A DNA stretch of 64,000 nt, from positions 1-64,000 of the forward strand of contig SVEE01000006.1 of NCBI GenBank assembly GCA_015057525.1, in the 5' to 3' direction. Under the pieces are notes generated by a model. The model was not told the DNA's origin. It did not search any database and saw nothing but the letters and a program-made list of their open reading frames with translations. This document shows, piece after piece, positions 34,705-43,627 of this stretch (the stretch's first letter is position 1; each line of letters begins with the position of its first letter). This stretch comes from Lachnospiraceae bacterium. Lineage in GTDB: Bacteria > Bacillota > Clostridia > Lachnospirales > Lachnospiraceae. A program made the position numbers and the translations under genes.

Positions 34705-35973
34705 ATGTTAGTTAGTGGTAATATTTACAATCATTTAAGCACTGAGCTTGTACCTAAACGTCGTGTCAACACCCACAAATCCTCCGAGCTTAAGGCCTTA
34801 TATAACAATATGGCTCGTTACAACAAAAAGTCTCCTCTTTATATGATGTCACTTTCTAATTCAAAGCAATCACACATGATTAACATAAAGGAAGCTGCTC
34901 TTACTTTAAGAGACGTTGTTGAAAGTTTCTCTAATACAGATAGCACCATTTATTCAAAGAAGATGATTCACTCAGAGAACAACGAAGTAATATCTGGTTC
35001 TTTTAAGACCCATAATTATACTTCTCTTCCTGACGAGCTTAATATAGAAGTAAAGTCTTTGGCAACATCACAGATTAATACAGGTAATTACGTGGATTCC
35101 TCTGCCAATTCAATAAAAACTGGCAGTCATCCATTTACAATCGAGTCTTCTCAAGGAAGCGCCCACTTTAACCTGACAGTTTCAGGAAAAGAAAGCAATC
35201 TTGATGTACAAAATAAACTTGCCAGCTTTATTAACAACCGAATAATTGGAGTTAATGCTTACGTAGATGTTAAGGAAGACACAAGTGCATTACTATTATC
35301 TTCTTCATCAACAGGCGTCCCATCCGTAGGAAGTGAATTGCATTTCAAAGCTACCAACGACTCAGCTGGTCAGGATATTGTGGAATTTTTCGGAATGAAC
35401 AATGTAACTACTAAACCTGCTGATTCTACATTTACCATAAACGGTAATGAACACACTTCAAGTTCTAACAACATTTCCATTAATCAGGTTTTGGAGCTTG
35501 ATTTCCACAAGGTATCTGATGCACCAATCAAAATTAGCCTTGTGCCGGACACAGAAATAGCAGAAGACCAAATTGATTCCTTTATTGAGGCATACAATAA
35601 TCTTGTTGATTTATCTGAGGATAGTTCTAACAACTATACAGGAAGCCGTAATCTTTTACGAGATATTTCTGGTATCGTGGATAAACACAAAATCGAATTG
35701 GAGATGGCAGGCATAACCGTTGATGAATCCAACAAGTTGGTCAAGAATAAGGAGCTTGTATCAGAAAGTCTTTTGAATGGAAACTTTGCTCAATTATTTA
35801 CAGATATATCTTCCTTTAAAGAGGATGTAAACCATGCTACAGAAAGACTTACCCTCGATCCTATGTCATACATCAACAGATTAATTGTAAGCTACCCTAA
35901 CACTCAAAACAAATTAGGCACAGCCTACACCCAATCAGTATACAGTGGATTAATATACAACAATTACGCATAA
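34705..35973 (+). CDS. FliD-like (flagellar cap-type) protein, orphan
   Basis: A 422-residue protein with FliD features but outside any flagellar cluster. The middle (about 105-290) resembles the FliD/hook-associated beta domains (NIEVKSLATSQINTGNYVDSS, HFNLTVSGKESNLDVQNKL, ASFINNRIIGVNAYVDV). The C-terminal part matches the FliD C-domain (IDSFIEAYNNLVDLSED, GITVDESNKLVKNKELVSESL). There is no signal peptide, consistent with type III export or a cytoplasmic role. It is shorter than most FliD proteins. AAAGGAGG precedes the ATG. A second FliD-like gene lies at 37248 on the other strand. Confidence 0.6.
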   Translation: MLVSGNIYNHLSTELVPKRRVNTHKSSELKALYNNMARYNKKSPLYMMSLSNSKQSHMINIKEAALTLRDVVESFSNTDSTIYSKKMIHSENNEVISGSFKTHNYTSLPDELNIEVKSLATSQINTGNYVDSSANSIKTGSHPFTIESSQGSAHFNLTVSGKESNLDVQNKLASFINNRIIGVNAYVDVKEDTSALLLSSSSTGVPSVGSELHFKATNDSAGQDIVEFFGMNNVTTKPADSTFTINGNEHTSSSNNISINQVLELDFHKVSDAPIKISLVPDTEIAEDQIDSFIEAYNNLVDLSEDSSNNYTGSRNLLRDISGIVDKHKIELEMAGITVDESNKLVKNKELVSESLLNGNFAQLFTDISSFKEDVNHATERLTLDPMSYINRLIVSYPNTQNKLGTAYTQSVYSGLIYNNYA

Positions 35974-35989
35974 CATATTTAAACTACAA

Positions 35990-36023
35990 AGAGGGTTGGA
36001 ACTAATGTATGTTCCAACCCTCT
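35990..36023. terminator. Terminator hairpin overlapping the end of the 36002 gene
   Basis: AGAGGGTTGGAAC and GTTCCAACCCTCT pair over 13 bp. One arm is made of the last codons of the minus-strand gene (EGWN) and its stop lies in the loop. The tail on the minus strand is TTTGTAGTTT; on the plus side the T-run is poor. Confidence 0.75.
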
Positions 36024-36409
36024 GCTAAATCTATCCCAGTTTCTGCCGCATATTGTTCCATTATATATTCTGGATTTTCTTTTAATTCTATAAGAGTTTC
36101 AAAAGTACTCAGCAAAAGCCTATCCTTGTCGTAACGATTTACACTGTCCCCTCTGTCCAAATGTGCTCTAAAGTGGTCCATCTGCCACACCAAAATATCA
36201 GCTACCGTAAATCTTCCAACTTTAAATTCACACAGAAATTCTCTGTTGTCATAGTAATATGCGTACTCTCTTAAAATATCAGTATTAGCCTTTAGTTTCT
36301 CCCAAAAATTATTTGCATATTCAATACCATGCCCTGAACATTCACATAATCGTACTGTCCATTCATACAATACCTTTAATGCTTCCTTAAGTTTCTTATT
36401 TTCATCCAT
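36002..36409 (-). CDS. Conserved-looking cytoplasmic protein of unknown function
   Basis: A 135-residue, mostly helical protein without membrane segments (KVLYEWTVRLCECSGHGIEYA, VADILVWQMDHFRAHLDRG). No family recognised. AAAGGAGGT stands before the ATG and its start overlaps the end of the pseudouridine synthase gene by 8 bp, so the two form an operon. The 3' end doubles as one arm of the terminator. Confidence 0.65.
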   Translation of the reverse strand: MDENKKLKEALKVLYEWTVRLCECSGHGIEYANNFWEKLKANTDILREYAYYYDNREFLCEFKVGRFTVADILVWQMDHFRAHLDRGDSVNRYDKDRLLLSTFETLIELKENPEYIMEQYAAETGIDLAEGWNIH

Positions 36410-37148
36410 TTTTATGCACCTCCTTTAATAAGGTAACTTCCTCTTCACTAAGACGCCTATATTCACCAACAGATAAATTCTCATCTAAGCAAAGAGGACC
36501 CATAGACAATCGTTTGAGATATACAACTTCCCTGCCAATAGCATGAAACATTCGTTTTATCTGATGATATCTGCCCTCAGTAATAGTTACTCTTGCAAGA
36601 CTACCTATTTCACCATCTTCAAGTTCTATCCCTTTTATTATTTCCAATTTAGCTGGAGCTGTGAGCTTATCATCCCCAATGTCAATCCCTTTCTCAAAGG
36701 ATATAACATCATCTGGCGTAACCACACCTGTTACTCTCGCTTCATACACCTTATCAACATGCTTTCCTGGTGCCAAAAGGGAATTAGCTAGGGGGCCATC
36801 ATTAGTTATAAGAAGGAATCCCTCTGTATCCTTGTCAAGTCTTCCAACAGGAAATAAATCTCTTCGTTTTGCATCCTTTATTAATTCTATTACAGTTTTA
36901 TGCTCCGAATCGGTAGTCGCAGAAACAACTCCCTGTGGTTTATTTAACATAAAATATTCATAATCTTCATGGCTCATAGATTTTCCATCCATTAAGACAA
37001 TATCCACAGATGTATCTACTTTTATATCCCCCTTTTTGGCAACAGTATCATTGACCATGACTCTGCCTTTTTTTATTATTTCTCTCACCTGACTCCTTGT
37101 TCCTGCACCCGAATCAGCAAGAAATTTATCTAATCTAATATGTGCCAT
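36402..37148 (-). CDS. RsuA-family rRNA pseudouridine synthase
   Basis: A 248-residue enzyme: N-terminal S4 RNA-binding domain (IRLDKFLADSGAGTRSQVREIIKKGRVMVN), catalytic core with FPVGRLDKDTEGFLLITNDG (catalytic Asp in GRLDKDT), and TEGRYHQIKRMFHAIG. The length fits RsuA (16S U516) rather than the longer RluB/RluE forms, but the target base cannot be fixed from sequence. GGAGGTAAT precedes the ATG. It overlaps the next gene by 8 bp. Confidence 0.9.
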   Translation of the reverse strand: MAHIRLDKFLADSGAGTRSQVREIIKKGRVMVNDTVAKKGDIKVDTSVDIVLMDGKSMSHEDYEYFMLNKPQGVVSATTDSEHKTVIELIKDAKRRDLFPVGRLDKDTEGFLLITNDGPLANSLLAPGKHVDKVYEARVTGVVTPDDVISFEKGIDIGDDKLTAPAKLEIIKGIELEDGEIGSLARVTITEGRYHQIKRMFHAIGREVVYLKRLSMGPLCLDENLSVGEYRRLSEEEVTLLKEVHKNG

Positions 37149-37170
37149 ATTACCTCCAACAAATCAACAA

Positions 37171-37196
37171 AGGGGTTCACAGTTTCTGCGAACCCC
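37171..37196 (-). terminator. Hairpin after the second FliD-like gene
   Basis: GGGGTTC and GAACCCC form a 7-bp GC-rich stem with an 11-nt loop. The following T-tract on the minus strand is short (TTTGTTG), so it is a moderate terminator. Confidence 0.55.
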
Positions 37197-37247
37197 AAAT
37201 ACTTCTAATTAGAAAACCTAATAAAACTAATACAAATTATATATCAC

Positions 37248-37958
37248 TTAAAACAAGCTATCAAACATATTGCCAGTAGACAAACTCTTTGTTCCGTTAG
37301 ATGAGTAAAGGCTGTCAAATGAATTAAGGGAGTTGTTAGCCGCACTATACACCTGATATAACTTAGTTTGGATATTCTTGCCAAATGATACTCCACCTGT
37401 AAACAAAGACTTAACATCTGTCATATTTGCTTTGTTAAATGCATCTTCATCTATAGTAAGTTTATTGTCAGAACCTATTGTAATACCTACTCTTGCTAAA
37501 GCTGCTCCATATACATCTGTCTGTTCAACAAGTCTTACTCCATTCTTGAGAGTTGAATTATCATCAAGTTCACCTGTATTTTCAATAACCGAATTATAAT
37601 CCTCTGTGAATGACTTAAGTGCATCTAATATCTCTTTTTTCTTATAATCTATGGTAGTATTGCCATCTTCGTCTGTTGTTTCAACTTTCTCAAAAAGCTT
37701 ACTATCCATAAGCTTACTTATAGAGCCAACTGCTTCCTCAGCTGCACTTTTAGCCATATCAAGAGACTTCTCATCTGCAGAAGCTGATGCCTCCTCAGAA
37801 GCATAAAACTTCTTGGCCAACTTGAGATAAGAACCATTCTGCACTGCATAATAATCTCCAAGCAGGCTACTTGTTCCTGAAACTCCATTGTTTGAGTTAA
37901 GCCCCCCAAAGAAATTATTCATATAATCATATGTATTTGTAGTATCAATGTTAAACAT
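37248..37958 (-). CDS. FliD C-terminal-like protein, orphan
   Basis: A 236-residue protein resembling the C-terminal FliD domain: EILDALKSFTEDYNSVIENTGELDDN, LARVGITIGSDNKLTIDEDAFNKANMTDVKSLFTGG. The first ~60 residues are Asn/Ser/Gly-rich. It lacks a signal peptide and the FliD N-terminal coiled coil. It may be secreted by a flagellar-type system or serve as a filament-associated protein. AAGGAGTGATGAAAT precedes the ATG. The FliD-like gene at 34705 lies 1.3 kb away in the opposite orientation. Confidence 0.55.
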   Translation of the reverse strand: MFNIDTTNTYDYMNNFFGGLNSNNGVSGTSSLLGDYYAVQNGSYLKLAKKFYASEEASASADEKSLDMAKSAAEEAVGSISKLMDSKLFEKVETTDEDGNTTIDYKKKEILDALKSFTEDYNSVIENTGELDDNSTLKNGVRLVEQTDVYGAALARVGITIGSDNKLTIDEDAFNKANMTDVKSLFTGGVSFGKNIQTKLYQVYSAANNSLNSFDSLYSSNGTKSLSTGNMFDSLF

Positions 37959-38111
37959 ATTTCATCACTCCTTGAATAAATCAGTAAAATCTACCTCGAC
38001 ATCCTTGTCATTAAATTCATGTTACAATAATACACCTATTATATTAAATATCGGCGTATCTATTAATATTATTACATATATATATTTATTTTTCAATCTT
38101 ATTTTATATAC

Positions 38112-38142
38112 AAAAAAAGAAAGAGCATCGCTCTTTCTTTTT
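38112..38142. terminator. Terminator of the efflux/lipoprotein operon
   Basis: AAAAAGAAAGAGC-ATC-GCTCTTTCTTTTT, stem of 13 bp; overlaps the stop codon region of the lipoprotein gene. Confidence 0.8.
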
Positions 38143-39133
38143 ACTGATTATATTTTATGTATATGGTCTCATCTTCCGATACATTTCCAGCACCAATCCA
38201 AGGTGTAGAACAACTGGCATCTATATACGCACTTGAGCTCAACAATTCAAGATTAATCGTTATTCCTACAGGTACCTCGTACATTGTATCATACCCTGAA
38301 CCATCAGGATAAGAAAATCTAATAATTCGCTTATCTGTAGCGGACTTGAGATTAATCAGGCTCTCCGGCATATTATATACGGCATCCTTAGTTATCCACG
38401 CATACGACATTTGTGTACCAAATTGGTCATAGCAATATATTTCCTGAATCATCAACGCATCATCCACAACATATCTATAAGAAAATACCTCATCAACATT
38501 GTTGGTGTATTCCGTCTCAATGTTAAGCATTCCGCCCATTCTATATATATCAGTTATTACTTCTCCTGAATCAGACTGGGGTTCCGGCATAATCAACTGA
38601 TTATGATTAATATCAATAATTACACCTGACATACTTTCTTCAGGATAAATCTTAATATATGTTTGTCCATCCTCTACAACATACCAATACTGGTTAGTTA
38701 TATCTAGAACCTCCATATCGCCATCCGAATCCTCATATGCCTGAATATAATTACCTTCCTCATCAAATCCCAAATAGCTGTATTCAGAATATATTTCCGT
38801 ACCATCAGAATAGTAGACTGTATTTATACTACAGCCTGTTCCGCCAGACAAAAGAACATCTCCTCTGTTAGCATAAAACACATCTTCCAAAGTGACACTC
38901 TTTTCCTCATCTGTAGCTTCCTCTGTAACAGCCTCTTCAGTGACAACAACTTCTTCAACTGCAGTGTCAAGGTTAGTACCTGTTTCTACTACTGAATCCT
39001 GACTAACACCACTTTCGGTTGTGATAAGAACCAGCTCTGCATCATCACCACATGCTGAAAGATTTATGGTAAGTAGAATCATACACAGAGACAATATTAA
39101 TTTGTATATTCTTTTTTCGTGAGTTTTCTCCAT
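38141..39133 (-). CDS. Lipoprotein of unknown function
   Basis: A 330-residue secreted lipoprotein. The signal peptide (KLILSLCMILLTINLSACG) ends in the lipobox LSAC, which would anchor it by Cys28. A Glu/Thr/Val-rich linker (about 40-75) leads to a beta-rich domain containing many Tyr/Asp, Ser and Gly. No family recognised. It lies 86 bp after the second ABC ATPase gene and shares the terminator, so it probably belongs to the efflux operon. AAGGAGTC precedes the ATG. Confidence 0.75.
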   Translation of the reverse strand: MEKTHEKRIYKLILSLCMILLTINLSACGDDAELVLITTESGVSQDSVVETGTNLDTAVEEVVVTEEAVTEEATDEEKSVTLEDVFYANRGDVLLSGGTGCSINTVYYSDGTEIYSEYSYLGFDEEGNYIQAYEDSDGDMEVLDITNQYWYVVEDGQTYIKIYPEESMSGVIIDINHNQLIMPEPQSDSGEVITDIYRMGGMLNIETEYTNNVDEVFSYRYVVDDALMIQEIYCYDQFGTQMSYAWITKDAVYNMPESLINLKSATDKRIIRFSYPDGSGYDTMYEVPVGITINLELLSSSAYIDASCSTPWIGAGNVSEDETIYIKYNQ

Positions 39134-39219
39134 AATGACTCCTTATTTTGTATATTTCGATATTTATTATACAAAATATGGCGTACATATTCAAATAAAA
39201 TAGTAAAAAATATTAAATT

Positions 39220-40152
39220 TTATTTATTTTCTGCTTCTATTATGACTCTTCCGTCCTCAACCTTGACTTTTACCTTGTTTGTATCTATTCCAGCTTCCCT
39301 TAACATTTCCTCATTAAGCTGTACTCTTCGTGCCTTATCCATTACAGCATATTCTTCATGAGAGTCATCACCGAGCTCTTCGCTTTCTATGCTGTCAATC
39401 TGTTCCCGATATTTATCCTTCATGATTTTTTCAGTACTGATTTTGCCATCAGAAATCATAACAACACGGTCTACCTTGTTTGCCAGTTTCATATCGTGAG
39501 TTACAATTATTATTGTTATACCCATCTCCCTATTAAGCTTTCTAAACAAGTCCTGTATCATATTTGATGTTTTAGAATCAACTGCACCCGTTGGTTCATC
39601 AGCAAGCAAAATTACAGGTTTATTAGCAAGTGCCACTGCAATGGCAATTCTTTGCTGTTCTCCTCCCGACATTTTTCTTGGATATGAATCCTTCCTATGA
39701 CTCATCCCAACCATCTCAAGAAGTTCCATGGCCCACTCTTTTTTTTCTTTGGCTGACATACCTGTAAAATTCATAGCCGCCTCTATATTTTCTATAGAAG
39801 TAAGATACGGAAAAAGATTCCTCTCGCTCTTTTGCCATACAAATCCAACCTTTTTCTTCCTATATAAGACCATTTCTTTTTCTGTCATATCAGAAAGATT
39901 TTTTCCATCCACGATTATTTTGCCTGCAGAAGGTTTTTCCAGTCCGCCAATAATATTCATCAAGGTACTTTTGCCACTTCCACTTTTACCAATGACACTG
40001 AGCATTTCTCCCTGTTCTATTTCCATATCCAGACCCTGTAGAGCCATAACCTCTATTTCATCTGTCTTAAAGATTTTAACCAATCCATCACATACGATAA
40101 AAGGATTTTTATTTTCATCAATTGTTTCGCTTTGTTTCAACAAGTTCACCAT
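39220..40152 (-). CDS. ABC transporter ATP-binding protein (MacB/LolD group) with C-terminal extension
   Basis: A 310-residue ATPase: Walker A VIGKSGSGKSTLMN, Q-loop region VWQKSERNLF, signature KMSGGEQQRIAI, Walker B VILLADEPTGAVD, switch His in IIIVTHDMKLA. About 70 extra residues follow the ATPase core, ending in an AsnB-like beta stretch KVKVKVEDGRVIIEAENK. The start is uncertain: the ATG at 40152 abuts GGAGG with no spacer, whereas TTG at 40143 has a 9-nt spacing. It overlaps the upstream ATPase gene by about 35 bp (or 26 if the TTG is used). Confidence 0.85.
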   Translation of the reverse strand: MVNLLKQSETIDENKNPFIVCDGLVKIFKTDEIEVMALQGLDMEIEQGEMLSVIGKSGSGKSTLMNIIGGLEKPSAGKIIVDGKNLSDMTEKEMVLYRKKKVGFVWQKSERNLFPYLTSIENIEAAMNFTGMSAKEKKEWAMELLEMVGMSHRKDSYPRKMSGGEQQRIAIAVALANKPVILLADEPTGAVDSKTSNMIQDLFRKLNREMGITIIIVTHDMKLANKVDRVVMISDGKISTEKIMKDKYREQIDSIESEELGDDSHEEYAVMDKARRVQLNEEMLREAGIDTNKVKVKVEDGRVIIEAENK

Positions 40153-40804
40153 CCTCCATTTCGTATATTACATCTCCAAGTTCCATAAGATTAGGGTCAT
40201 GGGTAGTCATAACAATCGTTATGCCCTCTTTATCGATAAGGCGTTTAAACAGCTTCATAACCTTAATTCCTGATTCAGTGTCAAGGGCACCGGTTGGCTC
40301 ATCTGCAAATATTACTTTAGGTCTATGCGCCACCGCTCTTGCTATGGCAATTCTTTGCTGTTCACCACCAGACATCTGTCCAGGCATGTGAGACATTCGC
40401 TCTTCCATTCCAACAAGCTTAAGTGTATTTATTATTCTTTCCTCATACTCACCCTCACACTCAGCAAGTCTCATTCCAAAATCAACATTTTCATATGCAC
40501 TCATAATAGGAATAAGAGCTACTGACTGAAAGACAAATCCGATTTCTTTACGCCTTAATCTTTCCTTTTCACTATCGCTCATATCAGCATAGTTACAGCC
40601 GTCAAAAAACACTTTGCCAGCTGTTGGCTCATCAAGGGCACTGATAATATTTAGAAGAGTTGTTTTTCCGCTTCCAGAACGTCCCTTTAATATAGTAAGG
40701 GTTCCCTTTTGAATATCCATATTCACATTCTTTAAAGCGTAAAAATCTTCTCCGCCCACATTAAAACATCTATCCACATTTTTTACTGAAATTATTGTTT
40801 CCAT
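40118..40804 (-). CDS. ABC transporter ATP-binding protein (MacB/LolD group)
   Basis: A 228-residue ATPase: Walker A LKGRSGSGKTTLLN, signature QMSGGEQQRIAIARA, Walker B VIFADEPTGALD, switch His in VMTTHDPNLM. The length is typical for a stand-alone MacB-type partner of FtsX permeases. The ATG at 40804 has GGGGAGG in front; the TTG five codons earlier lies within that site. It follows the FtsX permease gene with a 3-nt overlap (40806 to 40804) and precedes the second ATPase. Confidence 0.92.
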   Translation of the reverse strand: METIISVKNVDRCFNVGGEDFYALKNVNMDIQKGTLTILKGRSGSGKTTLLNIISALDEPTAGKVFFDGCNYADMSDSEKERLRRKEIGFVFQSVALIPIMSAYENVDFGMRLAECEGEYEERIINTLKLVGMEERMSHMPGQMSGGEQQRIAIARAVAHRPKVIFADEPTGALDTESGIKVMKLFKRLIDKEGITIVMTTHDPNLMELGDVIYEMEDGELVETKRNN

Positions 40805-40805
40805 A

Positions 40806-43613
40806 TTATTCCTCCCCAAGCTTAAGAGCCTGTGTTATATTCATGGATTTAATAATTCTTCTAATTACCATGAGACATACAAATATCATCAACGCTACTA
40901 CTACAGCAAGTTTTATTATATCTGCTGCCTCAAAATAGATATAAATATCCATTATATGTTTTTTAGGCAAATATACTACTCCATATAATTTTGAGAAAAC
41001 AAAGGTGGAAATTATTCCCACTATTCCACCTGTAAGTACTGAAAAGAACGTACTAAATACATGCTCATTTATAAGCATTTTATTTACATCCTTAACCGAC
41101 ATACCCATAGCTCTATATATACCAAACAATAGCTCTCTTTGACGTATGGAGGTTATCCAATAAATCATGAAACCAACTGCACATAGTATTAAAGCTATTA
41201 TAAAGCAAAGAGTAAACATACCGTTAGTAATCTGTATAAGAGGCGTATTCTTCATTCTGGTTACATCCTCTTCTATGCTGGAAATATATTCTATTTCAAC
41301 ACCTTTGCTAACCAAATTATTATAAATATCATTCGGTGTTACATCTTCAGCGGTTTTCATCCATATCTCGTAAGGAGATATTTTATATGCCTTAACTATA
41401 TTTGCGTAATTTCCCACTACAAGGTGACGTTGTTTTTCTTCCCCATCCTCATAATAGTATGGTTCATATCCTGGCCATGCATCTACAATGGCAACAACAT
41501 TTGCTCTTAGCACACCTCTTGTCTCACTCTCAAGCTGAGGGATATCTCCATTTCGAGAAACAACTACAATATCACCAACAACAACAGACAACATTTCTGC
41601 TAAACTACTTGAAATAATTACTCCGTTGGGATTTTGTGCCAAAGCATTTAAATAATTATACCAATGCTCATCCTGATTAAGTTCATCCTTCAGGGTAGCA
41701 GTTCTACCAAACTCATCAGTATAAATACCCTGTAACATACAGTCATTTACTTTCATTGCATTTTTTGACACAATAGTTTCTTCGTCATATATAACTCTTG
41801 TGACACTTTCACACAAACCTTCGTCCACAAGATTTTCATATTTTATGTAATCAGGCTCAATGTAGTCGTAATCCAATTGATACATTTCCAGATAGTACAT
41901 TTTCATGTCCCATTTTTCGTGAACAGTGACATCTGCACCGTTTTCATATTCAATTCTATCTTCATTATTATGGTTTATTGTTCTAGCTACATTCGCATTA
42001 AAAATACCCATAGAAACTGTCAATATGAGAAACACTGATATAAATCCCTGTTTTCCAAAACTTCTTGTAATTTGCAAGAAGGAGGCATACATTGCTGGTT
42101 TCCATTTTTTTCGTCCTATGCGATAAACCAATTTGACAATGCAATGTGTAACTCTCAATGTAACAAGACCAAGAGCAATTATAAACAGCACAGAATTAAT
42201 AAATATCATTGGATCCATTTTGTTACCAGATATAGCTTCCAGTCGTAATTGTTCTATGCTCTTATTTTCTGAGTAAACTAAATATATAGATACTAACAAC
42301 AGCAATATATCAAGAAAATATCTCTCCCATACAGGTTTCTTATTGCTGTAATCAGATTTTGCTTCCACAATAGAAACCTTAGTTGATGCAACCACAGGAA
42401 TCAGGATAAATACTATTCCTAATATAACACCAAATAAGCCATATAAAAGCATGGACTCATTAAACCTATAAACGCCCATATTGTTTCCTGTAAAGGTCAA
42501 GAAATCCGTTGTACTTCCTGCCAAAATGCACAAAACACATCCTAAGGGAATTCCAATAATATATCCGCCTACTGAAAGGATGATAAACTGCAACAGGTAC
42601 AAGGATATGATTTGCAATCTGTTAATTCCTCTACTTTTCAGCATAGCTATCTCATTTTTTTCGCCCTGTATAATCTGCCTTGATACCATATAAATAAAAG
42701 CCAGTATCATTCCAAGTATAGGAAATTCCAGAACCCACAAAATAATATTTACAGTCTTTTCACTTGATTTAAATTCATCCAAAAGACCGCTATAGGTTTC
42801 CATCACTTTTTCATCCTGAGCAACAACAGCTTTTGTTTTATCAAGAAGATTATAGACGTTTTTGTAGTTAATCTGATTATAATCAAGGAGAACATTGTGC
42901 TTAAAGTAAACGTATTTGCTTTCATAATTTTTCATCACATAATTAAATGTCTCTTCTGATACAAACAGGTTGTTTTCAAATTCCCATGGTTCAATATACC
43001 AAAAATTATCCACACTTTCTTTTTCCTTAAAAATGCCCGCAACTACCAGCTTTAAAGTTTTACCATTTGAATCTTCCCAATTCACGAAATCAATAACTTC
43101 ACCTTCTACCAGGTTAAAGTCTTCCATTATGCGCTGTGAAATTATACATGGATAAACATCTTCTTCGCTTTCATAATTTAAATAATCCTCGCCACAAAGC
43201 ATCTGAATATGTTCTTCCATTTTGGGCATATGACTAACAGACATATACTTACCAGAATTACCAAAACTACTTTCTATTATTTCCACATCAAAAAACAGCA
43301 TTGTCTGAGTCATAGATACATCTATGCCCATTCCCTCTATCCAACCAGATTGCAATTTTTCCAACTGAAATTCTACGTTATCTGTTGTGACATCTTCTGT
43401 CTTAGCATATCCACCACTTCTTCCTATTGCAGTAGGATATTCATTAACCTCTGTTATATAGTCTTGGAAAATGTTTTCCAATAATTTATCTAAAGACCCA
43501 GCCTTAAACATTGGTTGAGATGACAAAGTTGCAACAAGAAAGGATATACCTACTATGAGACAAACAGTAAGCCACATTTTATTTTTTATTTTTTTAGTTA
43601 CAAATCTAAACAT
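40806..43613 (-). CDS. FtsX-like ABC transporter permease
   Basis: A 935-residue permease with two FtsX repeats. Hydrophobic segments: one near residue 12-32, clusters near 290-410 and 430-500, one at ~525, and a final group near 810-925. Long extracytoplasmic regions (about 35-285 and 545-800) are typical of MacB-like exporters. GISFLVATLSSQPMFKAG marks the first segment. It likely moves peptides, antibiotics or lipoproteins outward with the two ATPases and adaptor lipoproteins. GGGAGACACCC precedes the ATG. Confidence 0.88.
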   Translation of the reverse strand: MFRFVTKKIKNKMWLTVCLIVGISFLVATLSSQPMFKAGSLDKLLENIFQDYITEVNEYPTAIGRSGGYAKTEDVTTDNVEFQLEKLQSGWIEGMGIDVSMTQTMLFFDVEIIESSFGNSGKYMSVSHMPKMEEHIQMLCGEDYLNYESEEDVYPCIISQRIMEDFNLVEGEVIDFVNWEDSNGKTLKLVVAGIFKEKESVDNFWYIEPWEFENNLFVSEETFNYVMKNYESKYVYFKHNVLLDYNQINYKNVYNLLDKTKAVVAQDEKVMETYSGLLDEFKSSEKTVNIILWVLEFPILGMILAFIYMVSRQIIQGEKNEIAMLKSRGINRLQIISLYLLQFIILSVGGYIIGIPLGCVLCILAGSTTDFLTFTGNNMGVYRFNESMLLYGLFGVILGIVFILIPVVASTKVSIVEAKSDYSNKKPVWERYFLDILLLLVSIYLVYSENKSIEQLRLEAISGNKMDPMIFINSVLFIIALGLVTLRVTHCIVKLVYRIGRKKWKPAMYASFLQITRSFGKQGFISVFLILTVSMGIFNANVARTINHNNEDRIEYENGADVTVHEKWDMKMYYLEMYQLDYDYIEPDYIKYENLVDEGLCESVTRVIYDEETIVSKNAMKVNDCMLQGIYTDEFGRTATLKDELNQDEHWYNYLNALAQNPNGVIISSSLAEMLSVVVGDIVVVSRNGDIPQLESETRGVLRANVVAIVDAWPGYEPYYYEDGEEKQRHLVVGNYANIVKAYKISPYEIWMKTAEDVTPNDIYNNLVSKGVEIEYISSIEEDVTRMKNTPLIQITNGMFTLCFIIALILCAVGFMIYWITSIRQRELLFGIYRAMGMSVKDVNKMLINEHVFSTFFSVLTGGIVGIISTFVFSKLYGVVYLPKKHIMDIYIYFEAADIIKLAVVVALMIFVCLMVIRRIIKSMNITQALKLGEE

Positions 43614-43627
43614 GGGTGTCTCCCTTC

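Noticed and set aside
34705-37958. Part of a flagellar operon
   Set aside because: Neighbouring genes are translation and RNA-modification genes; no other flagellar gene is present in the window.
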